From Burkholderiales bacterium UBA4657 (GTDB lineage: Bacteria; Pseudomonadota; Gammaproteobacteria; Burkholderiales; Burkholderiaceae_E): DNA of 26,297 nt. The notes beneath the pieces are model-generated. The model saw only the letters and a program-made list of their open reading frames with translations. It was not told the origin of the DNA and did not search any database. The position numbers and the translations under genes are program-made. Numbering within the stretch: position 1 is the first letter of the stretch; each line of letters starts with the position of its first letter. Shown one piece after another: positions 6,754-14,494 of the stretch. The stretch spans positions 1-26,297 of the forward strand of contig DHLX01000024.1 in NCBI GenBank assembly GCA_002405475.1. The letters are read 5' to 3'.

Positions 6754-7293
6754 ATGGCAAGGTTACAGCAAGTTTACAGAGAAAAAATTTCGCCTGAGTT
6801 GAAAGCGAAATTCGGCTATAAGTCCGTGATGGAAGTGCCGCGCATCACCAAAATCACCCTGAACATGGGCGTAGGTGAGGCTGTTGCAGATAAAAAAATC
6901 ATGGAAAACGCCGTTGGCGATCTGACCAAGATTGCCGGTCAGAAACCCGTTATTACGAAAGCACGCAAGGCGATTGCAGGCTTCAAGATTCGCCAGGGCT
7001 ACCCCATTGGTTGCATGGTGACGTTGCGTGGCCCGCAAATGTATGAATTCCTCGATCGTCTCATTACCGTGGCACTGCCGCGTGTGCGTGACTTCCGTGG
7101 TATTTCCGGTCGTGCTTTCGATGGTCGTGGCAACTACAACATCGGCGTCAAAGAGCAGATCATATTCCCGGAAATCGAGTATGAAAAAGTCGATGCGGTG
7201 CGCGGTCTGAACATCAGCATCACCACCACGGCGAAATCCGATGAGGAAGCGAAAGCACTCCTCGCGGCGTTCAAATTTCCGTTCAAGAATTAA
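6754..7293 (+). CDS. rplE: 50S ribosomal protein L5
   Basis: 179 residues: MARLQQVYREKISPEL, MEVPRITKITLNMGVGEA, LRGPQMYEFLDRLITVALPRVRDFRG and the C-terminal NISITTTAKSDEEA. Length fits the family. Two adjacent ATGs (6751, 6754); GGAG at 6744-6747 is six bases from the second, which also gives the usual MARLQ start. L5 binds 5S rRNA and contacts P-site tRNA. In Escherichia coli the S8 feedback site lies around the rplE start; I did not verify such a fold here. Confidence 0.96.
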   Translation: MARLQQVYREKISPELKAKFGYKSVMEVPRITKITLNMGVGEAVADKKIMENAVGDLTKIAGQKPVITKARKAIAGFKIRQGYPIGCMVTLRGPQMYEFLDRLITVALPRVRDFRGISGRAFDGRGNYNIGVKEQIIFPEIEYEKVDAVRGLNISITTTAKSDEEAKALLAAFKFPFKN

Positions 7294-7313
7294 GACAGGA
7301 TAAAGGGCATCAC

Positions 7314-7619
7314 ATGGCCAAACTTTCCCTGATCAATCGTGAAGTCAAGCGCGTAAAGCTGGCGCAAAAATTTGCCAAAAAACGCGAAGCCTTGACTGCG
7401 ATCATCAATGACCAATCCAAGTCGGAAGACGAGCGTTATGCGGCGCGCCTGAAGTTGCAGCAGCTTCCGCGTAATTCCAACCCAACGCGCCAGCGTAACC
7501 GCTGTGCCATTACCGGACGTCCGCGCGGTGTATTCCGCAAGTTTGGTCTGGGTCGTAACAAAATTCGTGAACTCGCAATGCGCGGTGAAATCCCGGGCGT
7601 CGTGAAAGCAAGCTGGTAA
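7314..7619 (+). CDS. rpsN: 30S ribosomal protein S14, long zinc-free form
   Basis: 101 residues, MAKLSLINREVKRVKLAQKF to EIPGVVKASW. The region of the two CxxC knuckles found in zinc-binding S14 has a single cysteine (NRCAITGRPRG), so this is the long, zinc-independent type. S14 enters the 30S head late. A weak AGGA precedes it in the 20-bp gap after rplE. Confidence 0.96.
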   Translation: MAKLSLINREVKRVKLAQKFAKKREALTAIINDQSKSEDERYAARLKLQQLPRNSNPTRQRNRCAITGRPRGVFRKFGLGRNKIRELAMRGEIPGVVKASW

Positions 7620-7631
7620 AGGAGAGATGCT

Positions 7632-8027
7632 ATGAGCATGAGCGATCCTATCGCCGATATGCTGACCCGCATCCGCAACGGCCAGCAGGTCGAGCGTGTG
7701 AGTGTGGAGATGCCTTCGTCGAAGTTGAAGGTGGCTATCGCCCGTGTCCTGAAGGACGAGGGTTATATCGACGATTATTCTGTAGCTGACGAGTCAGGTA
7801 AAACCACTTTGAAGCTGAACCTGAAGTATTACGCAGGTCGCCCGGTCATCGAGCGCATTGAACGGGTATCCAAGCCCGGTCTGCGCATTTATCGTGGCCG
7901 CAATGACATTCCCACCGTGATGAACGGTCTGGGTGTGGCGATTGTTTCGACACCGAAAGGTGTTATGACTGACCGCAAAGCGCGCGCCTCGGGTATTGGT
8001 GGCGAAGTGCTTTGCTACGTAGCTTAA
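7632..8027 (+). CDS. rpsH: 30S ribosomal protein S8
   Basis: 131 residues beginning MSMSDPIADMLTRIRNGQ, with KPGLRIYRGRNDIPTVMNGLGVAIVSTPKGVMTDR as the C-terminal RNA-binding block. The ATG at 7632 is seven bases from GGAG (7621-7624); an in-frame ATG at 7638 is less likely. S8 binds the central domain of 16S rRNA and is the spc feedback repressor in Escherichia coli. Confidence 0.97.
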   Translation: MSMSDPIADMLTRIRNGQQVERVSVEMPSSKLKVAIARVLKDEGYIDDYSVADESGKTTLKLNLKYYAGRPVIERIERVSKPGLRIYRGRNDIPTVMNGLGVAIVSTPKGVMTDRKARASGIGGEVLCYVA

Positions 8028-8044
8028 TCGGCGAGGAGGAAACC

Positions 8045-8578
8045 ATGTCTCGTATCGGTAAGGCTCCCATTACCATTCCCAAGGGTGCTGAAGTCACCCT
8101 GAATGACGAAGCCATTGTGGTCAAGGGGCCGTTAGGCACTCTGACCCAGGCGCGCCATGACAAGGTCGGTGTCAAAATCGACAATGGCGTCGTCAGTTTT
8201 GAAGTGAAGGATGACAGTCGCGAGGCCAATGCCATGTCGGGCACCTTGCGTGCGGTTGTCAACAATATGGTCAATGGTGTAACCAAGGGCTTCGAGAAAA
8301 AATTGACGCTGGTAGGCGTGGGTTATAAGGCTCAGGTTCAGGGTAATGCGCTCAATCTGGCGCTAGGCTTCTCGCATCCGGTGGTGTACGCGCTGCCCGC
8401 AGGTATCAAGGCAGAAACGCCGCAACCTACCGAGATTCTGATCAAGGGTGCCGACAGGCAGGTAGTTGGTCAGGTGGCGGCAGAAGTGCGCGCCTTCCGT
8501 CCGCCAGAGCCTTACAAGGGCAAGGGTGTGCGCTATGCTGATGAGCGCGTAATCATCAAAGAAACCAAGAAGAAGTAA
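8045..8578 (+). CDS. rplF: 50S ribosomal protein L6
   Basis: 177 residues, the standard length: MSRIGKAPITIPKGAEV, GVGYKAQVQGNALNLALGFSHPV, and the C-terminal RPPEPYKGKGVRYADERVI. A longer frame from 8012 is excluded because AGGAGG (8034-8039) lies five bases before 8045 and the family starts MSRIGK. L6 sits near the factor-binding site and is needed late in 50S assembly. Confidence 0.97.
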   Translation: MSRIGKAPITIPKGAEVTLNDEAIVVKGPLGTLTQARHDKVGVKIDNGVVSFEVKDDSREANAMSGTLRAVVNNMVNGVTKGFEKKLTLVGVGYKAQVQGNALNLALGFSHPVVYALPAGIKAETPQPTEILIKGADRQVVGQVAAEVRAFRPPEPYKGKGVRYADERVIIKETKKK

Positions 8579-8590
8579 CGGGAGCCGAGG

Positions 8591-8959
8591 ATGATCAACA
8601 AAAAAGAGTCCCGTCTGCGTCGTGCGCGTGCAACCCGCGCCAAGATTGCAGAATTGAAAGTGGCGCGTTTGACCGTGCATCGTACCAATCAGCATATTTA
8701 TGCCAACGTGGTGTCGGCGCAGGATGGCAAGGTGCTGGCCTCGGCCTCTACGGTGGAAAAAGACGTGGTGGCCGATTTGAATGGCAAAACTGGCAAAGGT
8801 GGCAACACTGGCGCTGCGGCACTGGTGGGCAAACGCGTAGCTGAAAAAGCGCAGGCTGCGGGAGTAACAGTGGTGGCGTTTGACCGTTCCGGTTTTCGCT
8901 ATCACGGCCGTATCAAGGCTCTGGCCGATGCGGCACGTGAAGCCGGTCTGAAGTTCTAA
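8591..8959 (+). CDS. rplR: 50S ribosomal protein L18
   Basis: 122 residues: KKESRLRRARATRAKI, RLTVHRTNQHIYANVV, then FDRSGFRYHGRIKALADAAREAGLKF, the diagnostic L18 end. Slightly longer than the 117 residues of Escherichia coli, due to a short insertion in DLNGKTGKGGNTGA. L18 binds 5S rRNA together with L5 and L25. Confidence 0.96.
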   Translation: MINKKESRLRRARATRAKIAELKVARLTVHRTNQHIYANVVSAQDGKVLASASTVEKDVVADLNGKTGKGGNTGAAALVGKRVAEKAQAAGVTVVAFDRSGFRYHGRIKALADAAREAGLKF

Positions 8960-8979
8960 CGCGCATTGAGGATATAGCA

Positions 8980-9501
8980 ATGGCAAAAGTACAAGCAAAA
9001 GCGGTGGCCTCGGAAGAACGTGACGACGGTCTGCGTGAAAAGATGATTGCGGTCAACCGTGTGACCAAGGTGGTCAAGGGTGGCCGTATTCTGGGCTTCG
9101 CCGCCCTGACGGTCGTGGGTGATGGTGATGGTCGCATTGGCATGGGCAAGGGTAAGGCGCGTGAAGTGCCGGTGGCCGTGCAGAAAGCCATGGACGAAGC
9201 ACGACGCAAAATGACCAAAATTTCGCTCAAGGGTGGCACATTGCAGCATAGCGTGGTGGGTAAACATGGTGCTTCTACTGTTTTGATGTCGCCGGCCAAA
9301 GAAGGTACTGGCGTTATCGCGGGTGGTCCGATGCGCGCCATTTTTGAAGTCATGGGTGTCACCAATGTGGTGGCCAAGTCGATTGGTTCGACCAACCCCT
9401 ACAACATGGTACGCGCAACGCTGGACGGTTTGAAAAAGATGAGTACGCCGGCTGAAATTGCAGCCAAGCGCGGCAAGTCGGTTGAAGAAATTTTGGGGTA
9501 A
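8980..9501 (+). CDS. rpsE: 30S ribosomal protein S5
   Basis: 173 residues with VNRVTKVVKGGRILGFAALTVVGD (the loop next to the spectinomycin site, no resistance-type deletion), GMGKGKAREVPVAVQKA and the C-terminal TVAEI-like TPAEIAAKRGKSVEEIL. S5 helps ribosomal accuracy and mRNA unwinding. GAGG about 11 bases upstream. Three bases separate it from rpmD. Confidence 0.97.
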   Translation: MAKVQAKAVASEERDDGLREKMIAVNRVTKVVKGGRILGFAALTVVGDGDGRIGMGKGKAREVPVAVQKAMDEARRKMTKISLKGGTLQHSVVGKHGASTVLMSPAKEGTGVIAGGPMRAIFEVMGVTNVVAKSIGSTNPYNMVRATLDGLKKMSTPAEIAAKRGKSVEEILG

Positions 9502-9504
9502 GCC

Positions 9505-9684
9505 ATGAGTGCGAATACGGTAAAAGTGACTTTGGTGCGCAGTGTTATCGGAACGCGCGGATCGCATCGTGCCACGGTGCTTGGTTTGGGTTTGACCAGA
9601 ACCGGCCAAAGCCGTGAGCTGGTGGACACACCTGCAGTGCGCGGCATGATCAACAAGGTGTCGTATCTGGTCAAGGTGGGCTAA
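9505..9684 (+). CDS. rpmD: 50S ribosomal protein L30
   Basis: A 59-codon frame starting ATGAGTGCG at 9505 and ending TAA at 9682-9684 translates to MSANTVKVTLVRSVIGTRGS, then HRATVLGLGLTRTGQSRELV and a KVSYLVKV end. This is L30 at the normal length and at the conserved position between rpsE and rplO. The upstream GGGG in the rpsE end is the only ribosome binding candidate. L30 is a small, non-essential 50S protein in some bacteria. Confidence 0.96.
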   Translation: MSANTVKVTLVRSVIGTRGSHRATVLGLGLTRTGQSRELVDTPAVRGMINKVSYLVKVG

Positions 9685-9686
9685 TA

Positions 9687-10118
9687 ATGGAACTCAATAC
9701 GATTAAACCTGCAGAAGGTTCGAAAAAGGATCGTCGCCGTGTTGGTCGCGGTATCGGCTCGGGTCTGGGTAAAACCGCGGGTCGTGGTCATAAGGGCCAG
9801 AAATCACGCTCGGGCGGATTTCACAAGGTAGGCTTTGAAGGCGGCCAGATGCCCTTGCATCGCCGTTTGCCAAAGCGTGGTTTCAAATCACTGAGCAAGC
9901 CCTTCAACGCAGAAGTGACTCTGGCGGATTTGCAAGCGCTGGATGCCGTCGAGGTCGATGTGCTGACCTTGAAACAAGCGGGTCTGGTCGGACAGTTGGC
10001 CAAGTCGGTAAAAGTGATCAAAACCGGCGAGATCAGCAAAAAACTGCAGCTCAAAGGTATTGCGGCTACAGCTGGTGCCAAAGCGGCGATTGAAGCTGCT
10101 GGTGGTTCGCTCGCTTAA
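9687..10118 (+). CDS. rplO: 50S ribosomal protein L15
   Basis: 143 residues: MELNTIKPAEGSKKDRRRVGRG, GKTAGRGHKGQKSRSGG and FEGGQMPLHRRLPKRGF are the L15 N-terminal blocks that thread into 23S rRNA. The C-terminal half is the globular domain. It starts two bases after rpmD stops, so coupled translation is likely. 28 bp separate it from secY. Confidence 0.97.
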   Translation: MELNTIKPAEGSKKDRRRVGRGIGSGLGKTAGRGHKGQKSRSGGFHKVGFEGGQMPLHRRLPKRGFKSLSKPFNAEVTLADLQALDAVEVDVLTLKQAGLVGQLAKSVKVIKTGEISKKLQLKGIAATAGAKAAIEAAGGSLA

Positions 10119-10146
10119 ACATCGTCGATAGTACAAAGGAATCTAC

Positions 10147-11466
10147 TTGGCCACTGCTGCACAAGCCACTCAAAAAGGTCGTTTCGGCGACTTGTGGAAG
10201 CGCCTGGGTTTTTTGCTCGGCGCTCTGGTGGTCTATCGCATCGGCACTCATGTGCCGGTGCCGGGTATCGACCCCGCCTCGTTCGGCAAGATGTTTGGCG
10301 GTGGCGGCATACTCGACATGTTCAATATGTTTTCGGGCGGTGCCCTGCAGCGTGCCTCAGTATTCGCGCTGGGTATCATGCCGTATATTTCGGCCTCGAT
10401 CATCATGCAATTGATGACGGTCATCTCGCCGACCTTGGAAGCGATCAAGAAAGAGGGCGAAGCTGGGCGCAGGAAAATTACCCAGTACACCCGTTACGGC
10501 ACTTTTGTCCTGGCCTTGTTTCAGGCTATTGGTATTGCGGTCGCCCTCGAGTCGCAGGCCGGCATGGTGATTGAGCCGGGCATGATGTTCCGCTTCACCA
10601 CGGTGGTTTCACTGGTGACCGGTACCATGTTTTTGATGTGGCTGGGTGAGCAGATTACCGAGCGCGGCCTGGGCAACGGTATTTCCTTGCTTATTTTTGC
10701 CGGTATTGCCGCTGGTTTGCCGGTGGCCATGGTGAATTCGTTTGAGCTGGTGAGCAAGGGTGCCATCGGCCCACTGGTAGCGATTCTGATTGTTAGCCTG
10801 GTCATTCTCGTGACTTGGTTTGTAGTATTCGTGGAAAAAGGTCAGCGCCGCATCACCGTGAACTATGCCAAGCGTCAGGTCGGCAACAAGGTTTATGGCG
10901 CCCAGAGTTCGCACCTGCCGTTGAAGCTGAATATGTCGGGTGTCATACCGCCTATTTTCGCTTCCTCTATCATTCTGTTCCCGGCCACTTTGCTGGGCTG
11001 GTTTAGCCAGGGCGGTGGTGAGTCCATGCGCTGGCTGCGCGATGTGGCCTCTACCCTGACGCCGGGTCAGCCACCCTACGTGATTGCCTATGCGGCACTG
11101 ATTATATTTTTCTGTTTTTTCTACACGGCGCTGGTTTTCAATAGTCGTGAGACCGCAGACAACCTGAAAAAAAGTGGTGCATTTGTTCCCGGTATTCGCC
11201 CCGGCGACCAGACAGCCAAGTTTATTGACAAGATCTTGATGCGTCTGACCCTCGCTGGTGCGATGTACATTACCCTGGTCTGCCTGCTGCCGGAATTTTT
11301 GATTTTGTGGAAGAACGTACCGTTTTATTTTGGCGGCACTTCCCTGTTGATTTGTGTTGTAGTGACCATGGACTTCATGTCGGGTTTGCAGTCGTATTTG
11401 ATGTCACATCAATACGAGAGTTTGCTGCGCAAGGCCAACCTGAAGGGCGGGTTGCCGCTACGTTGA
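10147..11466 (+). CDS. secY: Preprotein translocase channel subunit SecY (TTG start)
   Basis: 439 residues with ten hydrophobic segments expected of SecY. Conserved blocks include VYRIGTHVPVPGI near TM1, FALGIMPYISASIIMQL (TM2), the cytoplasmic loop NYAKRQVGNKVYGAQSSHLPLK, and GIRPGDQTAKFIDK with the arginine needed for SecA coupling. SecY, SecE and SecG form the inner membrane export channel. The start is TTG at 10147: AAAGGA at 10135-10140 is placed six bases upstream, and no ATG precedes TM1. The rare start could hold SecY output below that of the ribosomal proteins. Confidence 0.96.
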   Translation: MATAAQATQKGRFGDLWKRLGFLLGALVVYRIGTHVPVPGIDPASFGKMFGGGGILDMFNMFSGGALQRASVFALGIMPYISASIIMQLMTVISPTLEAIKKEGEAGRRKITQYTRYGTFVLALFQAIGIAVALESQAGMVIEPGMMFRFTTVVSLVTGTMFLMWLGEQITERGLGNGISLLIFAGIAAGLPVAMVNSFELVSKGAIGPLVAILIVSLVILVTWFVVFVEKGQRRITVNYAKRQVGNKVYGAQSSHLPLKLNMSGVIPPIFASSIILFPATLLGWFSQGGGESMRWLRDVASTLTPGQPPYVIAYAALIIFFCFFYTALVFNSRETADNLKKSGAFVPGIRPGDQTAKFIDKILMRLTLAGAMYITLVCLLPEFLILWKNVPFYFGGTSLLICVVVTMDFMSGLQSYLMSHQYESLLRKANLKGGLPLR

Positions 11467-11481
11467 GGATGACAGCAGTCA

Positions 11482-11700
11482 ATGGCTAAAGATGATGTCA
11501 TCCAGATGCAAGGCGAGATTGTTGAGAATTTGCCCAACGCAACATTCCGGGTCAAATTGGAAAACGGTCATGTGGTATTGGGACATATTTCGGGCAAGAT
11601 GCGTATGAACTACATCAAGATTGCTCCGGGAGACAAGGTCATGGTGGAGTTGACTCCGTATGATCTGTCGCGTGCGCGGATAGTATTCCGCGCTAAATGA
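11482..11700 (+). CDS. infA: Translation initiation factor IF-1
   Basis: 72 residues: MAKDDVIQMQGEIVENLPNATF, LENGHVVLGHISGKMRMNYIKI, PGDKVMVELTPYDLSRARI. This is the single OB-fold IF-1 at the exact family length; it blocks the A site during initiation. Its place between secY and rpmJ is a betaproteobacterial arrangement (Escherichia coli has infA elsewhere). The GAGG near 11465 is 13 bases away, so the start relies on a distant or weak ribosome binding site. Confidence 0.96.
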   Translation: MAKDDVIQMQGEIVENLPNATFRVKLENGHVVLGHISGKMRMNYIKIAPGDKVMVELTPYDLSRARIVFRAK

Positions 11701-11726
11701 ATGTAAGGAAGTAACAGGAGAAAGCG

Positions 11727-11840
11727 ATGAAAGTGCTCGCATCCGTAAGAAAGCTTTGCCGTAATTGCAAAATCATCAAGCGCCATGGCGTGGTTCGTGT
11801 TATTTGTACCGACCCCCGTCATAAACAGCGCCAAGGTTAA
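11727..11840 (+). CDS. rpmJ: 50S ribosomal protein L36, zinc-binding form
   Basis: A 37-codon frame: MKVLASVRKLCRNCKIIKRH followed by GVVRVICTDPRHKQRQG. The zinc ligands Cys11, Cys14, Cys27 and His32 are all present, so this is the C+ form. AGGAG at 11716-11720 is six bases before the ATG. L36 is the smallest 50S protein. A zinc-free paralogue elsewhere cannot be ruled in or out. Confidence 0.97.
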   Translation: MKVLASVRKLCRNCKIIKRHGVVRVICTDPRHKQRQG

Positions 11841-11858
11841 TCATTAAAGGACACTGAC

Positions 11859-12224
11859 ATGGCACGTATTGCTGGCGTCAACATTCCCAATCATCAGCAC
11901 ACCGTTATCGGTCTGCAGGCCATTTATGGCATCGGCACCACCCGTGCTCGCAAAATTTGCGAAGTCACTGGCGTACCCGCTGACAAAAAGGTCAAGGATC
12001 TGTCGGATGCGGAATTGGAAAAATTGCGTGATGAAATTGGCAAGATCACCGTTGAGGGTGACTTGCGTCGTGAAATCTCGATCTCGATCAAGCGCCTGAT
12101 GGATCTGGGGTGCTATCGCGGCGTTCGTCACAAGCGTGGGCTGCCGGTGCGCGGCCAACGTACCCGCACCAATGCCCGTACGCGCAAAGGCCCGCGTAAG
12201 GCACCCATGTCGTTGAAGAAATAA
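11859..12224 (+). CDS. rpsM: 30S ribosomal protein S13
   Basis: 121 residues: MARIAGVNIPNHQHTVIGLQAIYGIG (helix-two-turn-helix region), RREISISIKRLMDLGCYRGVRHKRGLPVRGQRT, and the basic tail TRKGPRKAPMSLKK that touches P-site tRNA. AAAGGA lies six bases upstream. First r-protein gene of the alpha block proper. Confidence 0.97.
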   Translation: MARIAGVNIPNHQHTVIGLQAIYGIGTTRARKICEVTGVPADKKVKDLSDAELEKLRDEIGKITVEGDLRREISISIKRLMDLGCYRGVRHKRGLPVRGQRTRTNARTRKGPRKAPMSLKK

Positions 12225-12243
12225 TCGCTGAAGGAATTTGCTC

Positions 12244-12648
12244 ATGGCAACCAAAGGTCAAGCCGCTAATGCACAACGTGCGCGCAAGAAAGTCCGCAAG
12301 AATATTTCGGACGGCATCGCGCATGTTCATGCCTCGTTCAACAACACCATCATCACCATCACCGATCGTCAGGGCAATGCTCTGTCGTGGGCCACTTCGG
12401 GTGGGCAGGGTTTCAAGGGCTCGCGTAAATCGACCCCGTTTGCCGCTCAGGTTGCTGCAGAGGTGGCAGGTCGTGCTGCGCAGGAACAAGGCATCAAAAA
12501 CCTGGAAGTGCGCATTAAAGGCCCTGGCCCCGGACGTGAGTCCGCGGTGCGTGCCTTGAACGCACTGGGCATCAAGATTTTGCAGATTGCCGACGTGACC
12601 CCGGTACCGCATAACGGTTGCCGTCCACCCAAGCGTCGTCGTATTTAA
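12244..12648 (+). CDS. rpsK: 30S ribosomal protein S11
   Basis: 134 residues: KKVRKNISDGIAHVHASFNNTIITITDRQGN, KGSRKSTPFAAQVAAE and the invariant end VTPVPHNGCRPPKRRRI. The ATG at 12244 is chosen over a TTG at 12238, since AAGGA (12231-12235) is eight bases from 12244. S11 forms the platform around the mRNA exit. An 83-bp spacer follows. Confidence 0.97.
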   Translation: MATKGQAANAQRARKKVRKNISDGIAHVHASFNNTIITITDRQGNALSWATSGGQGFKGSRKSTPFAAQVAAEVAGRAAQEQGIKNLEVRIKGPGPGRESAVRALNALGIKILQIADVTPVPHNGCRPPKRRRI

Positions 12649-12666
12649 TTCATATCTTAACCATTT

Positions 12667-12710
12667 GCCTGTTCGGTTTTGGACAGGCTGACGCGGTGAA
12701 ATAACCCGCG
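12667..12710 (+). promoter_or_regulatory. Tandem hairpins upstream of rpsD
   Basis: GCCTGTTC (12667-12674) pairs with GGACAGGC (12681-12688), eight pairs with one G-T, loop GGTTTT. CGCGG (12692-12696) then pairs with CCGCG (12706-12710). The second stem ends 21 bases before the rpsD ATG. S4 represses the alpha operon through a leader pseudoknot upstream of rpsM in Escherichia coli; a local S4 site here is possible but not shown. Confidence 0.4.
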
Positions 12711-12731
12711 AATAGTTGAAAAGGAAAACAA

Positions 12732-13355
12732 ATGGCACGTTATATCGGCCCCAAATGCAAGTTGTCACGTCGTGAAGGCACCGACCTGTTTCTGAAGTCG
12801 GCACGTCGCTCACTTGACTCGAAGTGCAAGCTCGACAGCAAACCCGGCCAGCATGGCCGTACCTCGGGCAGCCGCACTTCCGACTTCGGCAACCAGTTAC
12901 GCGAAAAACAGAAAATCAAGCGCATGTACGGGGTGCTGGAGCGCCAGTTCCGCAAAATTTTTGCTGCGGCCGAAGGTCGTAGAGGCAATACCGGCGAGAA
13001 CCTGATTGCACTGCTCGAATCACGTCTGGATAATGTGGTGTATCGCATGGGGTTTGGCTCGACCCGTGCCGAAGCGCGTCAGCTGGTCAGCCACAAAGCG
13101 ATTCTGGTCAACGGCGGCATTCTCAATGTGGCTTCTTACACCGTCAAGCCGGGCGATGTCATCGGCATTCGTGACAAGGCTCGTAAACAGGCACGTATCG
13201 CCGAGTCCATGGCTCTGGCCGAACAAATTGGTATGCCAGGCTGGGTCAGCGTTGACAAAAACAAATTCGAAGGCACGTTCAAAAATGTGCCTGACCGTCA
13301 GGAAGTGGCGCAAGACGTCAACGAATCTCTGGTCGTGGAATTGTATTCACGCTAA
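12732..13355 (+). CDS. rpsD: 30S ribosomal protein S4
   Basis: 207 residues: MARYIGPKCKLSRREGTDLFLK, KPGQHGRTSG, QLREKQKIKRMYGVLERQF and the S4 RNA-binding domain with RLDNVVYRMGFGSTRAEARQLVSHKAILVNG. One residue longer than the Escherichia coli protein. S4 nucleates the 16S 5' domain and affects accuracy and antitermination. AAAAGGAAAA provides the ribosome binding site. Confidence 0.97.
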   Translation: MARYIGPKCKLSRREGTDLFLKSARRSLDSKCKLDSKPGQHGRTSGSRTSDFGNQLREKQKIKRMYGVLERQFRKIFAAAEGRRGNTGENLIALLESRLDNVVYRMGFGSTRAEARQLVSHKAILVNGGILNVASYTVKPGDVIGIRDKARKQARIAESMALAEQIGMPGWVSVDKNKFEGTFKNVPDRQEVAQDVNESLVVELYSR

Positions 13356-13360
13356 TTTTT

Positions 13361-13402
13361 CAAGCAGTGTGCCGCTTGCTGCTGACTCAGGCGGCCCTTG
13401 GG
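13361..13402 (+). promoter_or_regulatory. Alternative hairpins between rpsD and rpoA
   Basis: CAAGC (13361-13365) can pair with GCTTG (13374-13378), or AGCAG (13363-13367) with CTGCT (13379-13383); the two are mutually exclusive. A GGCCCTTGGGCC repeat follows at about 13393. No T-run follows, so termination is unlikely. The rest of the 90-bp spacer shows no convincing promoter. Confidence 0.25.
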
Positions 13403-13445
13403 CCTTATCGGTGTAACGAGCCGAGGGTATTCGACAGGAACCCCT

Positions 13446-14417
13446 ATGCAAACCGCATTTTTGAAACCGCGTAATATTGAAGTGGAAGGTCTGGGCGCCA
13501 ATACCGCCAAGGTCACGATGGAGCCGTTCGAGCGTGGCTATGGCCACACGCTGGGTAATGCCCTGCGCCGGGTTCTGTTGTCGTCCATGATTGGCTATGC
13601 ACCGACCGAAGTATCCATTGCCGGCGTGGTGCACGAATATTCCACCATTGACGGCATGCAGGAAGACGTGGTCGATCTGTTGCTTAACCTTAAAGGTGTC
13701 GTGTTCAAGCTGCACAATCGTGAAGAAGCGGTACTGACACTGCGCAAGGCTCAGCCCGGCCCGGTCACCGCCGCCGACATCGAAGGTTCGCATGACGTCG
13801 AAATCATCAACCCGGAACACGTCATTGCCCATCTGAATCAGGGCGGCAAGCTTGACATGCAGATCAAGATCGAAAAGGGGCGTGGTTACGTACCTGGCAA
13901 CCTGCGCCACCTGCACGATGAGCATAAACAGATTGGCCGTATCGTGCTCGATGCCTCGTTCTCTCCAGTACGCAAGGTCAGCTATGCGGTAGAGTCAGCG
14001 CGTGTTGAAAACCGCACCGACCTTGACAAGCTGGTCATGCACATTGAGACCAATGGCGTCATCAGCCCGGAAGAAGCCATTCGCCAGTCGGCTCGCATAC
14101 TGGTTGATCAACTCTCGGTCTTTGCTGCGCTGGAAGGTATGGCGCAGTCGATTGAAGCACCGCGTAGCCCCAGCGTTGACCCGCTACTGCTGCGTCCGGT
14201 CGATGATCTGGAGTTGACCGTGCGCTCGGCCAACTGCCTGAAAGCCGAAAACATCTATTACATCGGTGATCTGATTCAGCGCACCGAAAACGAATTGCTC
14301 AAGACGCCCAATCTGGGTCGCAAGTCCTTGAATGAAATCAAGGAAGTGCTGGCTTCACGCGGACTGTCACTGGGCATGAAACTGGAAAACTGGCCACCAG
14401 TGGGCATGGATAAATAA
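13446..14417 (+). CDS. rpoA: RNA polymerase alpha subunit
   Basis: 323 residues. The N-terminal domain carries NALRRVLLSSMIG (Arg41, matching the assembly residue Arg45 of Escherichia coli) and ends near 235. After a linker, the C-terminal domain has LELTVRSANCLKAENI with Arg260 in the place of Arg265, the UP-element contact, and LKTPNLGRKSLNEIKEVLASRGLSLG. The start is the ATG at 13446, with AGGA at 13436-13439; the family begins MQT. An in-frame upstream extension to 13398 is not supported. Confidence 0.97.
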   Translation: MQTAFLKPRNIEVEGLGANTAKVTMEPFERGYGHTLGNALRRVLLSSMIGYAPTEVSIAGVVHEYSTIDGMQEDVVDLLLNLKGVVFKLHNREEAVLTLRKAQPGPVTAADIEGSHDVEIINPEHVIAHLNQGGKLDMQIKIEKGRGYVPGNLRHLHDEHKQIGRIVLDASFSPVRKVSYAVESARVENRTDLDKLVMHIETNGVISPEEAIRQSARILVDQLSVFAALEGMAQSIEAPRSPSVDPLLLRPVDDLELTVRSANCLKAENIYYIGDLIQRTENELLKTPNLGRKSLNEIKEVLASRGLSLGMKLENWPPVGMDK

Positions 14418-14430
14418 CGATTGACAAGCA

Positions 14431-14472
14431 GGCAGGTAACCCAGAGGGCAAAAACGCGCCCCGGTGCCTGCC
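14431..14472 (+). promoter_or_regulatory. Hairpin between rpoA and rplQ
   Basis: GGCAGG (14431-14436) pairs with CCTGCC (14467-14472) and ACC (14439-14441) with GGT (14463-14465), leaving a loop of about 21 bases. It lies just upstream of the rplQ ribosome binding site. It has no T-run, so it may stabilise or separate the rpoA and rplQ messages. Fold seen, role unknown. Confidence 0.35.
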
Positions 14473-14494
14473 AACAAACTGAAAGGAAGTACTT

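Noticed and set aside
14421..14426. Perfect TTGACA between rpoA and rplQ
   Set aside because: The sequence at the -10 distance (around 14443-14449) is GC-rich and does not resemble TATAAT.
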